A stretch of DNA of 64,000 nucleotides from Weeksellaceae bacterium. Its GTDB lineage: Bacteria; Bacteroidota; Bacteroidia; Flavobacteriales; Weeksellaceae. A program made the translations under genes and the position numbers. This document shows positions 22,369 to 32,293 of this stretch, piece by piece. The notes beneath the pieces were generated by a model, which saw only the letters and a program-made list of their open reading frames with translations, was not told where the DNA came from and did no database searches. The stretch covers positions 32,233-96,232 of the forward strand of contig JAIBEX010000004.1 of assembly GCA_019459455.1 (NCBI GenBank). The letters run 5' to 3'. How positions within the stretch are numbered: the first letter of the stretch is position 1; every line of letters begins with the position of its first letter.

Positions 22369-25300
22369 CTATATTATTTTTTTCTTATTGTAAAAACTTT
22401 TGAACTTTATATAGGAAACTACGGAGAGCAGAAGCATCCCGCCTGCACCGATATACACCCACATCGGCACCGGAATCGGATCACCCGCTGCATAAGAGTG
22501 AAGTCCACTCAGGTAGTAATTCACACCGAAATAGGTCATCACAATGCTGGAAATAGCGACCATTGCAGCTACGTGGAAGGCCCAGCGGCTCCTAAGTCCA
22601 GGAACCAGACGCATGTGCAGAACAAAAGCGTACACCAGGACCGACACGAAAGCCCAGGTCTCTTTTGGGTCCCAGCTCCAGTAGCGTCCCCAGCTTTCAT
22701 TTGCCCAGATCCCGCCCATAAAGGTTCCGATGGTCAGTGCGTACAGGCCAATGGTCATAGACATCTCCGAAACAATGGTAAGTTCTTTCAAACTCCGGTC
22801 GTTGTGTGCTCTGAAATCTTTTTTTCTTGCAATGATATAGAAGATCAGACAGATAATCCCGATTACAAACGAGAGTCCGAAGAAACCATAACTGGAGGTA
22901 ATGATGGCCACGTGAATGATGAGCCAGTAGGATTTAAGTACAGGCACCAGAGGCGTGATCTGCGGATCTAAAGCAGATCCCCCGTGTGCAAACCCCATCA
23001 TAATTACGGCAACGGTAAACCCTGCCGCAGGGATCAAAGCATTTGAGTTACGGTAAAGTAAAAGGCCCGCAGTTATTCCAACCCATGAAATGAAGACAAT
23101 CGCTTCATAACCATTACTCCAGGGCGCATGACCGGAAATATACCACCGTCCGATAAGTCCCAGTAACTGGGTAAACCAGCCTATAAGTCCTATGATGAGT
23201 ACCGTTTTTATGACCTTATCCAGTAACCTTCCCGGGCGGAAAAGATGTACAAACCCTAAAACCACCAGAAGCATCCCGATAAGGGTATAAAAAATCAGCA
23301 ACCTGAAATTAACGTCCACCTTAGTCATCAGGACTTCAAGGTCCACTTTGGATTTTGCCGGAACAACGTTCTTACCCCAATTCTGCTGATAGTCTGAAAG
23401 TTTTTTAAGTTGCGCATCGGCTTCAGACCAGTTTCCGCTTTGCTGTGCTGATACGACCGCTGAAAAGTATGGTCCCATTACCTTCTGGCTTTCCATGTCC
23501 GGTTCAAAATTCTGGTCCAGCCAGGAATGCCAGGTAGAATTCGGGTCATTCTTTACCGGTACAATCCGCATGAACTGCCCGCTGAAAAATTCATTGAAAA
23601 TCTGCACCCGTTCATTTACTGCAATCACCTCTTTGTCATAGTTGCTCTGTTCAGCCGGTTTTTTACGGAAGGCGGTGCTATAATCATCTTCCAGAACGTA
23701 TTTCAGGTTTCCCGTTGCGTCAGATGGGAACAGGTTCATAAGACTGGCATATCCCTCGTCATTGGCCTTGGTTTTTCTTTTCAGTTCGTCCCCACCTTTG
23801 GTTCCCACTTTAATGAGCGGAACCATGGTCCAGCTTGGTGTATCCGTGTTTATAGAAAGAAACCACTGTTCGGCAGTAAGATAGTTATCGCCCGTTCCTT
23901 TAAATTTATCCCTCTTATAAAGTTTTCTTAAGACATCTGTTGCCTGCGTACTCATCGGCACAATCCGTCCTTCATAGTTCTGCACCAAAAGGTAAGCGAA
24001 CTTCTCTGCATGCTCTCTGGAGATTCGTGTCTTCGAAATGGCTTCGTCTGCACTCACGGTCTTCATGGTGCTGAAAGACCTTGCGACTGAGTTTTGGGAA
24101 GTCTGTGGTGCTTTATCAGGAACCTGCACTTGGGCCGTGCCATCAGCTGCCCCATGGTTATGTCCGTCATCAGCACTGTGAGTCTCCACCTTAACTTTAT
24201 CCCGGCTGCCGTCGGATGTTCCGTGTGTCTCAATTTTCTGTGCGTTGAGCCCCAAACCAACAAGGATTGCAATAACCGTTGCGGCTCTGGTTTTATTGAT
24301 ATTTTTCAGCATTTTATTCATCTTCCAGAAATGAGTACCCTTCCAGAAGAAAATGATGAACATTGCGGTGAAAAGGAAAAAATATCCGATATAGGTAATC
24401 AGTGTTCCCCAGAAATCGTGATTAACGGAGAGTACAGTTCCCTGCCTGTCCTCATCAAAACTGGCCTGGAAAAAGCGGTAACCTCCGTGGTTCAGCACGT
24501 GATTCATATAAATTTTATAGGGTGTCTGCTTGCCTTGGTCAATAATCTGTACATGGCTTTCATAGGCACTCGGCGAAGAGCTACCCGGATAGGTTTCCAT
24601 TACAAAATCCTTCAGTTTCAGTGCGAACGGAGTAGTATATACTTTAGGTCCAAACCCCAGCATAATGTTAAGCCCGTCGATGGATACCTGTTTGAACAGA
24701 TTAGGGTTCCCCTTTTCCACAACCAGTTCTACGGTTTTTTTTGTCTTAGGCCCCTGCACTTCCATGGTCAGCGCGTCAGGTAGCCTTTGGTCTTTCTTCC
24801 GGTCGCCTTCAAATGCACGAAGGTTGCCCTTCTTCAGTCCTTCCGGCACCACAATCCGGGTTTCGTTTATGGTATATAAACTTCTTAGTGCGAGCGGTTC
24901 ATAAACGTTTTGTTTCACACTGCCGCTGTCCTGGGTAGCCATTACCATAAAACTGGCATCCACCGGGGTTTTTATGAACAGTTTTCCGTTCTCACTTTTG
25001 AACTCAATGGCACCGTCGATAGGCCTGTTATAGCTCACCAAAGTTCCACCCAGGGATTTACTTTCTCCCGGTTTCAGGTAGTAATTGACCCGGCCGCTCT
25101 CTCCTGCCGTTACAAAATGAAGGTATTCGGTTCCGTTTTGATCTGCAACAAGGCTGTCCTTCTTTCTCTGAACGAAATCAAGCGCCTTTACAGAAATTTT
25201 CCTGTCATGATAATTATATGATGCGCGCAGATTCTTATGAAGGGGCGACATTAAATACGGGATGTCTTTGTAACGGAGTACGTCACCTTTTTCCTCAATC

Positions 25301-25674
25301 TGGATTTTAAGGAAATTCTTGTCGGTCACGATTTCATTTGAAGTTTCGCCCTCGCGAATGTGCATAATCCCCTCGTAACTAACGTAACGGGTAATGGCTC
25401 CGCCTATAAAAAGCAAAATAAAAGAGAGGTGAAAAACAAGCACCGGCCATTTTTCCCTGCGCCAAAGCCTGTAGCGCGCAATGTTTCCGATAAAGTTCAA
25501 AATCAAAAGGAACATCACCAGTTCGAACCATTTTGCCTCGTAAATCAGTGCTTTTGCAGTTGGGGTTCCGTAATCGTTTTCAAGGAAGGTGGCATAACCC
25601 ATTGAGCCTGCATAAACCACCATAAGGACCGCCATGGTTCGGGTTGATATCAGAATGTTCTGGAGTTTTTTCAT
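22369..25674 (-). CDS. Fused ResB-CcsA cytochrome c biogenesis protein (CcsBA)
   Basis: The 1101-residue inner-membrane protein of the system II cytochrome c maturation pathway exports and attaches heme. The N-terminal ResB-like part has four membrane helices and a large periplasmic domain. The C-terminal CcsA part carries the WWD heme-handling motif (ESWGRYWSWDPKETWAFV) within a multi-helix domain. Between them is a helix followed by a histidine/aspartate-rich stretch (VETHSADDGHNHGAADG). The fused layout is common in Bacteroidota. It is divergent from ftsK, with a TATTTTTG promoter element 61 bases upstream. Confidence 0.93.
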   Translation of the reverse strand: MKKLQNILISTRTMAVLMVVYAGSMGYATFLENDYGTPTAKALIYEAKWFELVMFLLILNFIGNIARYRLWRREKWPVLVFHLSFILLFIGGAITRYVSYEGIMHIREGETSNEIVTDKNFLKIQIEEKGDVLRYKDIPYLMSPLHKNLRASYNYHDRKISVKALDFVQRKKDSLVADQNGTEYLHFVTAGESGRVNYYLKPGESKSLGGTLVSYNRPIDGAIEFKSENGKLFIKTPVDASFMVMATQDSGSVKQNVYEPLALRSLYTINETRIVVPEGLKKGNLRAFEGDRKKDQRLPDALTMEVQGPKTKKTVELVVEKGNPNLFKQVSIDGLNIMLGFGPKVYTTPFALKLKDFVMETYPGSSSPSAYESHVQIIDQGKQTPYKIYMNHVLNHGGYRFFQASFDEDRQGTVLSVNHDFWGTLITYIGYFFLFTAMFIIFFWKGTHFWKMNKMLKNINKTRAATVIAILVGLGLNAQKIETHGTSDGSRDKVKVETHSADDGHNHGAADGTAQVQVPDKAPQTSQNSVARSFSTMKTVSADEAISKTRISREHAEKFAYLLVQNYEGRIVPMSTQATDVLRKLYKRDKFKGTGDNYLTAEQWFLSINTDTPSWTMVPLIKVGTKGGDELKRKTKANDEGYASLMNLFPSDATGNLKYVLEDDYSTAFRKKPAEQSNYDKEVIAVNERVQIFNEFFSGQFMRIVPVKNDPNSTWHSWLDQNFEPDMESQKVMGPYFSAVVSAQQSGNWSEADAQLKKLSDYQQNWGKNVVPAKSKVDLEVLMTKVDVNFRLLIFYTLIGMLLVVLGFVHLFRPGRLLDKVIKTVLIIGLIGWFTQLLGLIGRWYISGHAPWSNGYEAIVFISWVGITAGLLLYRNSNALIPAAGFTVAVIMMGFAHGGSALDPQITPLVPVLKSYWLIIHVAIITSSYGFFGLSFVIGIICLIFYIIARKKDFRAHNDRSLKELTIVSEMSMTIGLYALTIGTFMGGIWANESWGRYWSWDPKETWAFVSVLVYAFVLHMRLVPGLRSRWAFHVAAMVAISSIVMTYFGVNYYLSGLHSYAAGDPIPVPMWVYIGAGGMLLLSVVSYIKFKSFYNKKKII

Positions 25675-25735
25675 GTCAATTCTGTTGAAATCCAGCTTTA
25701 AGATGACTGAATTTATTTGTTATTCGGTTGATCTG

Positions 25736-25743
25736 CAAAAATA
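25736..25743 (-). promoter_or_regulatory. TAnnTTTG promoter element (TATTTTTG) for ccsBA
   Basis: It is 61 bases upstream of the ccsBA ATG on the minus strand. Confidence 0.55.
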
Positions 25744-25966
25744 CATTCTATAAATTAAAAAAGCGAATGTGATAGGTGATTTTTATCAAGAGAAAAACGC
25801 AAAAGTAAAATATCTCACTTGAAATTTTGCAGACAAGACCTCGGCATGTTGCAAAATAAAAGTTGCTACATTTTAGGGCGCTCCTACCGCATACAGGCAA
25901 CCCATTTGAAATCAGTAAAAGTCTGAAATCGGTCCATACAAAAGTAAAATTTATCACATTTTTTAC

Positions 25967-25974
25967 TAAATTTG
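25967..25974 (+). promoter_or_regulatory. TAnnTTTG promoter element (TAAATTTG) for ftsK
   Basis: It is 14 bases before the ATG at 25989, which fixes that ATG as the start. Confidence 0.7.
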
Positions 25975-25988
25975 CCAGCACTCAACCT

Positions 25989-28490
25989 ATGGAAAAGAAC
26001 ACAAAGACCAACCCGCCACAGACTTCGGAAACCAGCAAAACACTTTCCAAGCCACGCATATTTTTCGGAATTCTTTTCATTGTTATCGCTCTCGTGATGG
26101 CATTCTCCTTTGCATCGTATCTGATGAACTGGAAAGCAGATCAAAGTCAGGCAGGAACGATGCTGGACCAAACCGTTAAATCTTCCAACATTTTCGGAAA
26201 AGTAGGCGATTGGTTCGGTAAAATCTTTATTTTCGACAGCATTGGAGTAGCTGCTTTCATTGTGGCATTCCTCTTTCTTGTAGTTGGGATGCTGATCCTG
26301 AAGAAAAAATATTTCAAAACCTGGAAAACCATCGGTCATTCCCTGTTCTTTATTTGCTGGTTGCCCATCTTCTTCGGTGCCGTCACCAGGGGCGAGGGAA
26401 CCCTGAGCGGAGTTTACGGATTTCAGGTTGTTGACTTTTTGTCTTCGGTAATCGGACCCCTGGGACTTTGGGCCGTTATTGTCGTAAGTATTGCAATGTA
26501 TTTTATCCTGGAATTTAATATGCGTCCGAGTGCCATTAAATCCCGCTTCACTGAACTCAACGAGCAGACTGTTGGCCGCGTAAAAAGCATGATGCCGAAA
26601 TCTGCAGCTGATTTTGAGGCGGATGCGGAGCTGGAGGAACTGACTGCCGATGGCAATGAGATTCCAAAAGTAAAGGTGACCGAGCAGCCTAAGAGCAGGA
26701 CACAAACCTTAAGCAAAACACCGAAAGGTTTTCCTGAAGTGGAAGTTTCCAATGACCTTGAAACCATAGCAACTCCTAATCAAACCTCTTTTGAAGAAGA
26801 CAGACAGGAAGAGGAGTCAAAAACCATCAGTCTTTCACCCGCGGGTGCCGCACCATCTTCTGTGCAGAATCTTAAATCAGAAGCCGACAGTTTCGAATTT
26901 AAAGTTGAAGTCGCCCGCGAGATAGATGAGCTGGATGATGTGGATAAAAAGTCGGCTGACCTGGTTAAAGAGCACGGACTGTATGACCATACCCTTGATC
27001 TGGCAAAATTTCAGATGCCCACCATTAACCTGCTGAAGGATTACGGACCGGAAGAGATTTCAATCAATAAAGAGGAACTGGAGGAAAACAAGAACAAGAT
27101 TGTGGGCCTTCTGAAGAACTTCAATGTAGGTATAGCAGAGATCAAGGCGACCATTGGACCCACGGTGACCCTTTACGAGATCGTACCCGAAGCAGGAATA
27201 CGTGTTGCCGCCATCAAGAAACTTCAGGATGATATCGCACTTAACCTTTCTGCACTGGGAATCAGAATCATCGCACCCATGCCTGGCAAAGGAACGATTG
27301 GAATTGAAGTCCCCCGGAAAAACCCTACCATGGTCTCCATGCGAAGCGTTTTGGCGTCCCATAAATTCCAGAATACGGATATGGATCTTCCGGTGGTCTT
27401 CGGAAAGACGATATCCAATGAGATCTTCATGGCCGATTTGGCCAAAATGCCCCATCTGTTAATGGCAGGTGCCACCGGTCAGGGAAAATCGGTCGGCATC
27501 AATGCCATACTCACTTCACTGCTATACAAAAAACACCCCAGCGAACTGAAATTTGTGATGGTGGATCCTAAAAAGGTCGAACTCACCCTCTATTCAAAGA
27601 TTGAAAGACACTATCTGGCCAAATTACCGGATTCCGATGATGCCATCATCACGGATACACATAAAGTGATTAATACTTTGAACTCACTTTGTGTGGAGAT
27701 GGATATGCGGTATGAACTGTTGAAAAACGCCTTCTGCCGAACCATCAAGGAGTACAATAAAAAATTCAGCGAAAGAAAGCTGAACCCTGAAAACGGGCAC
27801 CGGTACTTACCATACATTGTTTTGGTGGTGGATGAGTTTGCTGATCTTATCATGACCGCAGGCAAGGAGGTGGAACATCCTATCGCCCGGCTTGCGCAGC
27901 TCTCCAGAGCAGTTGGAATTCACCTGATTGTAGCAACTCAGAGACCTTCCGTAAATGTAATCACGGGGATGATAAAGGCCAATTTTCCTGCAAGGGCGGC
28001 TTTTCGGGTAATCTCCAGCATTGACTCGCGCACGATTCTGGATGCCACAGGAGCGGACCAGCTTATTGGGAAAGGAGATATGCTTTACTTCAACGGAAAT
28101 GAAATCCTGAGGCTGCAGTGCGCATTTGTAGACACCCCTGAAGTGGAGAGGATTGTGGAATATATTGGTGCACAAAAAGGATATCCATCTGCATTCATAC
28201 TCCCGGAAGTACCTTCCGACGAACCTCAGAACGGTGCCGCGGGATTTGATCCGAATGAAAAAGATGCCCTGTTTGAAGACGCAGCACGCATTGTGGTATC
28301 AACTCAACAGGGTTCGACTTCCATGCTGCAGCGACAGCTTAAGCTGGGCTACAACCGGGCCGGACGTATAATGGATCAGCTGGAAGCTTCCGGCATCGTG
28401 GGTGGTTTTAACGGTGCGAAAGCAAGGGAAGTCCAGATTTCGGACCTTCATTCACTTGAGCAGTTTCTTCAGGAACTGAAAAACAACTGA
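25989..28490 (+). CDS. ftsK: DNA translocase FtsK
   Basis: The 833-residue division-site motor pumps chromosome termini and activates XerCD resolution. The N-terminal half has four membrane helices (for example GILFIVIALVMAFSFASYL and VAFIVAFLFLVVGMLIL). A charged linker follows at about residues 200-330. The motor domain has Walker A GATGQGKSVG at about residue 494 and Walker B IVLVVDEFADLIM. The C-terminal gamma winged helix begins LFEDAARIVVS and includes LGYNRAGRIMDQLE. The start at 25989 is set by the promoter element 14 bases upstream. lolA and the LptF/G gene follow in the same direction. Confidence 0.96.
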   Translation: MEKNTKTNPPQTSETSKTLSKPRIFFGILFIVIALVMAFSFASYLMNWKADQSQAGTMLDQTVKSSNIFGKVGDWFGKIFIFDSIGVAAFIVAFLFLVVGMLILKKKYFKTWKTIGHSLFFICWLPIFFGAVTRGEGTLSGVYGFQVVDFLSSVIGPLGLWAVIVVSIAMYFILEFNMRPSAIKSRFTELNEQTVGRVKSMMPKSAADFEADAELEELTADGNEIPKVKVTEQPKSRTQTLSKTPKGFPEVEVSNDLETIATPNQTSFEEDRQEEESKTISLSPAGAAPSSVQNLKSEADSFEFKVEVAREIDELDDVDKKSADLVKEHGLYDHTLDLAKFQMPTINLLKDYGPEEISINKEELEENKNKIVGLLKNFNVGIAEIKATIGPTVTLYEIVPEAGIRVAAIKKLQDDIALNLSALGIRIIAPMPGKGTIGIEVPRKNPTMVSMRSVLASHKFQNTDMDLPVVFGKTISNEIFMADLAKMPHLLMAGATGQGKSVGINAILTSLLYKKHPSELKFVMVDPKKVELTLYSKIERHYLAKLPDSDDAIITDTHKVINTLNSLCVEMDMRYELLKNAFCRTIKEYNKKFSERKLNPENGHRYLPYIVLVVDEFADLIMTAGKEVEHPIARLAQLSRAVGIHLIVATQRPSVNVITGMIKANFPARAAFRVISSIDSRTILDATGADQLIGKGDMLYFNGNEILRLQCAFVDTPEVERIVEYIGAQKGYPSAFILPEVPSDEPQNGAAGFDPNEKDALFEDAARIVVSTQQGSTSMLQRQLKLGYNRAGRIMDQLEASGIVGGFNGAKAREVQISDLHSLEQFLQELKNN

Positions 28491-28609
28491 TTTGCAGTTA
28501 CTTAGTTCCTATACATAAATATTGGAATGCTTTTTGAGTTTAAACCTATAAATCAAACAAAAGTTTAATTTTAAACAAGATTAATTCATCAAGCAAATAA
28601 AAAAGAAAA

Positions 28610-29257
28610 ATGAAAAAGTTACTTTCTAAAATAGCACTAAGCGTCTTTGTTTTGGGTGCAGCAGGTTTCTCCCAGGCACAGAAAGCAGATGCAAAATCCA
28701 AAAAGATCCTGGATGCCATTACTGAAAATTATAAGGCCAAGAAAAATTCCTATTTCAAATTTACCTTTGGTTCGGGCGTAAACGGGCAGGTTACCAAAAC
28801 GGAAACCGGCATTTATTATGCAGAAGGTCCAAAGTACAAACTGAACATTATGGGTACCCAACAGATTTTTGATGGGAATAAGATTTACAACATCAATGCG
28901 GAAGACATGGAGGTTACCATTGCAAAACCAAACGGAAGTGATGTCATGTTCTCCCCCATCAACTACCTGACTTCCTACAAAAAGGACTTCAACGTATCCT
29001 ACGGAGGAAAAAGGATGGTAAATGGCGTTAATGCTGACTTTATTAAACTTACTCCTGTGAAAAACAACGGGCTCAAGCATGTTTATCTTTTTGTGGATTC
29101 CGCAAAAAAACAGATGGTGAAACTGGAACAGCACGGGACCAATAAAGATGTTTCTGTGATCGCCATTAAGGAGTATAAGGACAACCAGGTACTTGCACCG
29201 GACATGTTCAGTTTCAGCAAGTCAAAATATCAGAACTACATAGTTACTGAACTTTAA
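28610..29257 (+). CDS. lolA: LolA-like outer-membrane lipoprotein carrier protein
   Basis: The 215-residue periplasmic chaperone is expected to shuttle lipoproteins to the outer membrane. The signal peptide runs MKKLLSKIALSVFVLGAAG to FSQA. The mature protein has the LolA pattern of a helix (KKILDAITENYKAKKNSYFKF) followed by curved beta-strands (GIYYAEGPKYKLNIMG, QQIFDGNKIYNIN). The gene lies 120 bases after ftsK, the same lolA-ftsK neighbourhood seen in many bacteria, and ends in its own terminator. Confidence 0.88.
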   Translation: MKKLLSKIALSVFVLGAAGFSQAQKADAKSKKILDAITENYKAKKNSYFKFTFGSGVNGQVTKTETGIYYAEGPKYKLNIMGTQQIFDGNKIYNINAEDMEVTIAKPNGSDVMFSPINYLTSYKKDFNVSYGGKRMVNGVNADFIKLTPVKNNGLKHVYLFVDSAKKQMVKLEQHGTNKDVSVIAIKEYKDNQVLAPDMFSFSKSKYQNYIVTEL

Positions 29258-29280
29258 TTGACAAAAAGCAATAAATATGA

Positions 29281-29311
29281 AAGTCACAAAGCAGAACTTT
29301 GTGGCTTTTTC
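29281..29311 (+). terminator. Intrinsic terminator after lolA
   Basis: The AAGTCACAAAG / CTTTGTGGCTT stem with CAGAA loop is followed by T residues. Confidence 0.85.
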
Positions 29312-29312
29312 T

Positions 29313-29320
29313 TAATTTTG
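29313..29320 (+). promoter_or_regulatory. TAnnTTTG promoter element (TAATTTTG) for the LptF/G gene
   Basis: It ends 4 bases before the ATG and directly follows the lolA terminator. The transcript is expected to be leaderless. Confidence 0.65.
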
Positions 29321-29324
29321 GAGC

Positions 29325-30785
29325 ATGTTTAAATTATTAGACCGGTATATTGTAAAAACTTTTTTCGGTCCCTTTCTTTTTATCTTCAGTGTACTCTTCT
29401 TCATATTCATCGTAAATATTGTATGGATACAGCTGGGACAGTTCATGGGCAAAGGTCTCAGTTACTGGGAAATATTAAAACTGCTGTTTTATTTTGGGGT
29501 AGGTGTCATTAACCTGGTGTTACCGCTTACCATTTTACTTTCTTCCATTATGACCTTCGGTGAATTGGGTGAAAGATATGAACTTGCGGCCATGAAAGCC
29601 GCCGGTATATCACTCACAAGAGTTATGTTGCCGCTTTTCTTCGTTTCCGTTCTCCTTTCTTTTATCCTTTTCCTTTTTCAAAACAACATCACCCCGGATT
29701 TCCAGAGGAAAGCCAAGAACATGCTTTATAATATCGCACAGTCGAGGCCGGCGCTTAATTTCACGCCTGGCCAGTTCATTGACCAAATACCAGGCTACCT
29801 GGTGAAATTTGACAGGATTGAAGGTGAGAAAGGGGAAAACCTGGAGGGAATTTACATCCACCGTAAAGCGAACGCTTACGAAAATCAGCAATCCATCCGC
29901 GCCCAGAAGGGGAAATTGGTCCCTTCTACAGAAAATAAAAACTACCTGAAACTCATTTTATTTGACGGTTACGTATTTGAGGACAATATTGCGAATAAAG
30001 ATTTCGCGTCGCGAAACAGACAGCCGGACCAGGCCATAAGATTTGATACCCTCACCTCGCATTTTGACATCAGCGAAATCATTAACAAGGCCATAGAAGA
30101 GGAAAAAATAACCGAAGACTACCGGTTCAAGACCTACACCGAACTTACCGGCACCATTCAGAATGTCAAAAAGGAAAACACCAAGACCTTCAACAGTATG
30201 AATATCGATCTTATAAGTCAGGTGAATCCTTATGTAAGTTATATTGATAAGGCTCCCGCCTATAAAAAGCCGGTGGTTCCCCAGATAAAACTGGATACCG
30301 TGAAAAAAGACAGGCAGCTGCGCTTACTGTCGGGAGCATATCATAAAATCGAAGCTTTAAAAATATCCGTAAAAAACCGCGAAGCGCAGATTAATCCCGC
30401 CATCAAAGGCTTCAGCCGGATCGTGCTGTATCAGCAACGAATCATCGCCTATTCTGTGACCTGCATCATTTTCTTCCTGATTGGAGCCAGTTTGGGATCC
30501 ATTATACGGAAAGGAGGGATGGGACTTCCCGTGGTCATTGCCATCGTCATCTTCATTATTTTCTATGTGATGAACCTGTCGGTGGAAAACCTGGCCTGGA
30601 ACGGCACCCTGAATCCCTATCTTGCGGCCTGGCTACCAAACCTTATCCTTTTTCCGTTCGGTGTTTGGCTTACGTATAAGGCATTGACGGATTCGCAGCT
30701 TTTTGATGTGGAGAAGTACAGAACCCTTATAAAGCCCATTACCCGCAGGTTTGCAAAGCAGAAAGAACATCAACGCTATCAATAA
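29325..30785 (+). CDS. LptF/LptG-family LPS export permease
   Basis: The 486-residue YjgP/YjgQ-family inner-membrane component of the LPS transport machine has three N-terminal helices (FFGPFLFIFSVLFFIFIVNI onward), a large periplasmic jellyroll-type region, and three C-terminal helices (SVTCIIFFLIGASLG to the end). The early motif GERYELAAMKAAGIS is the coupling-helix region contacting LptB. LptF and LptG cannot be told apart here. The gene stands alone between a lolA terminator and a strong bidirectional terminator. Confidence 0.93.
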   Translation: MFKLLDRYIVKTFFGPFLFIFSVLFFIFIVNIVWIQLGQFMGKGLSYWEILKLLFYFGVGVINLVLPLTILLSSIMTFGELGERYELAAMKAAGISLTRVMLPLFFVSVLLSFILFLFQNNITPDFQRKAKNMLYNIAQSRPALNFTPGQFIDQIPGYLVKFDRIEGEKGENLEGIYIHRKANAYENQQSIRAQKGKLVPSTENKNYLKLILFDGYVFEDNIANKDFASRNRQPDQAIRFDTLTSHFDISEIINKAIEEEKITEDYRFKTYTELTGTIQNVKKENTKTFNSMNIDLISQVNPYVSYIDKAPAYKKPVVPQIKLDTVKKDRQLRLLSGAYHKIEALKISVKNREAQINPAIKGFSRIVLYQQRIIAYSVTCIIFFLIGASLGSIIRKGGMGLPVVIAIVIFIIFYVMNLSVENLAWNGTLNPYLAAWLPNLILFPFGVWLTYKALTDSQLFDVEKYRTLIKPITRRFAKQKEHQRYQ

Positions 30786-30819
30786 AAAAACTTCGGAGTT
30801 TAGCTCCGAAGTTTTTTTT
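30784..30819. terminator. Strong bidirectional intrinsic terminator
   Basis: A perfect A7-CTTCGGAG / CTCCGAAG-T8 hairpin lies between the convergent LptF/G gene and frr. Confidence 0.95.
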
Positions 30820-30840
30820 AATCTTTTTTTGATAGCTCCC

Positions 30841-31395
30841 TTAAACCTTCATAATGTCGGCTTCCTTGAATTTCAAATGCTCATCGCAAAGTTTCACATA
30901 TTTATCGGTCATGTCCTGAACCTGAGCTTCCATATCCTTGATCAGGTCTTCGGAAACACCTTCCAGTTTTCTCAGCTCCTTCATCCCGTCCTGACGTGCA
31001 TTTCTTACGGTCACCTTCGTTTGATCGGTTTCAGATTTTGCCTGCTTTGCAAGATCACGGCGTCTTTCCTCTGTTAAGGGGGGTACGTTCAGGATTACCG
31101 TGTCACCATTGTTTGATGGAGCAAAACCAAGGTTGGAGTTTACGATTGCTTTTTCTATGGCATTTACCGCGCTCCTGTCCCAGGGCTGAATTGAAATCGT
31201 CATTGCATCCGGAACGGAAACATTTGCCACTTGGTTCAGTGGGGTCATGGCTCCGTAATAATCAACCATCACGTCTTGTACCATCGACGTGGAAGCCCTG
31301 CCGGCACGGATTTTCTGGAAGGCATGATCAAGATGCTTCATAGCCGCATCCATTTCCTGCTTTACCATATCCTTAATCATATCTAATTCTTCCAT
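30841..31395 (-). CDS. frr: Ribosome recycling factor
   Basis: The 184-residue factor splits post-termination ribosomes together with EF-G. Family hallmarks are RAGRASTSMVQDVMVDYYG near the N-terminus, PWDRSAVNAIEKAI, and NVPPLTEERRRDLAKQAK. The length and two-domain layout are normal. It follows pyrH by 31 bases in the same direction, the classical pyrH-frr pair. Confidence 0.97.
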   Translation of the reverse strand: MEELDMIKDMVKQEMDAAMKHLDHAFQKIRAGRASTSMVQDVMVDYYGAMTPLNQVANVSVPDAMTISIQPWDRSAVNAIEKAIVNSNLGFAPSNNGDTVILNVPPLTEERRRDLAKQAKSETDQTKVTVRNARQDGMKELRKLEGVSEDLIKDMEAQVQDMTDKYVKLCDEHLKFKEADIMKV

Positions 31396-31426
31396 AATTA
31401 AAATATATTAGTTTATAACTGATGTT

Positions 31427-32134
31427 TTACAAATCTACCAAAGTTCCCACTCTTTCTCCCTCTACAATTTTCAGCAGGTTTCCTGCCCTGTTCATATCGA
31501 AAACAATGATGGGTAATTTATTCTCATGACTGAGCGTGAAGGCGGTCATGTCCATTACCTTCAGGTTTTTATCAAATACTTCATCAAAAGTAAGTGAGTT
31601 GAATTTCTTTGCATCGGCATTCTTTTCCGGATCGCTGTCATAAATTCCATCCACTCTGGTTCCTTTAAGTATGACATCTGCTCCTATTTCTATAGCCCGT
31701 AGTGTAGCGGCGGTATCGGTGGTAAAATACGGATTACCCGTGCCTGCACCAAAAATGACGACTCTGCCCTTTTCCAGGTGGCGTACTGCCCTTCTTTTTA
31801 TAAATGGTTCTGCAACCTTATCCATTTCAATGGCACTCTGCAGTCTGGTTTTCACGCCGGCATCCTCCAGAGCGCCCTGAAGTGCCATACCGTTAATCAC
31901 GGTAGCCAGCATCCCCATATAGTCTCCCTGCACACGGTCCATTCCTTTTGCAGCACCGGCGACACCGCGGAAAATATTCCCGCCGCCGATAACAACAGCC
32001 ACTTCACAGCCGCTGTCAATCGCCTGTTTTATTTCCTGGGCATATTCTTTTAGTTTTTCATTGTCGATTCCGTAAGGCAAATCACCCATAAGGGCTTCAC
32101 CGCTTAGTTTCAGCAAAATTCTCTTATATTTCAT
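31427..32134 (-). CDS. pyrH: UMP kinase
   Basis: The 235-residue amino acid kinase family enzyme phosphorylates UMP to UDP. The N-terminus [23 protein letters not shown] and [16 protein letters not shown], together with [19 protein letters not shown], are the PyrH signature blocks. It is cotranscribed with frr from a TATATTTG promoter 43 bases upstream. Confidence 0.97.
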   Translation of the reverse strand: MKYKRILLKLSGEALMGDLPYGIDNEKLKEYAQEIKQAIDSGCEVAVVIGGGNIFRGVAGAAKGMDRVQGDYMGMLATVINGMALQGALEDAGVKTRLQSAIEMDKVAEPFIKRRAVRHLEKGRVVIFGAGTGNPYFTTDTAATLRAIEIGADVILKGTRVDGIYDSDPEKNADAKKFNSLTFDEVFDKNLKVMDMTAFTLSHENKLPIIVFDMNRAGNLLKIVEGERVGTLVDL

Positions 32135-32177
32135 TATAATTTGCTATCAGTTAATTTATTACAGTTTTTTTGTGTTG

Positions 32178-32185
32178 CAAATATA
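32178..32185 (-). promoter_or_regulatory. TAnnTTTG promoter element (TATATTTG) for pyrH-frr
   Basis: It is 43 bases upstream of the pyrH ATG. Confidence 0.6.
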
Positions 32186-32246
32186 AGGAAATGGCTATAA
32201 TATCATTTACAGAATCACATTTTAGTGAAATAATTTGTTAAATATT

Positions 32247-32275
32247 TTGATAAGTTTAGAAAAGGATTATTTTTG
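32247..32275 (+). promoter_or_regulatory. Two-part promoter (TTG-N18-TATTTTTG) for porQ
   Basis: TTG at 32247-32249 and TATTTTTG at 32268-32275 are 18 bases apart. The last TTG of the element is in frame with porQ and could be misread as its start. Confidence 0.7.
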
Positions 32276-32293
32276 CAATACATTAATCGTATT

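Larger units (their letters stand above)
25675..25988. other. Divergent intergenic region between ccsBA and ftsK
   Basis: The 314-base region holds the ccsBA promoter element (25736-25743, minus) and the ftsK element (25967-25974, plus). An in-frame extension of ftsK up to a TTG at 25863 exists but precedes the promoter and is rejected. Nothing else was recognised. Confidence 0.6.

Noticed and set aside
22303..22971. 222-codon frame opposite ccsBA
   Set aside because: It overlaps the ccsBA C-terminal membrane domain and its terminator, with no family features.
25863..25988. 42-codon extension of FtsK from a TTG
   Set aside because: It lies upstream of the TAAATTTG element at 25967-25974. 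ATG 25989 follows at a normal distance.
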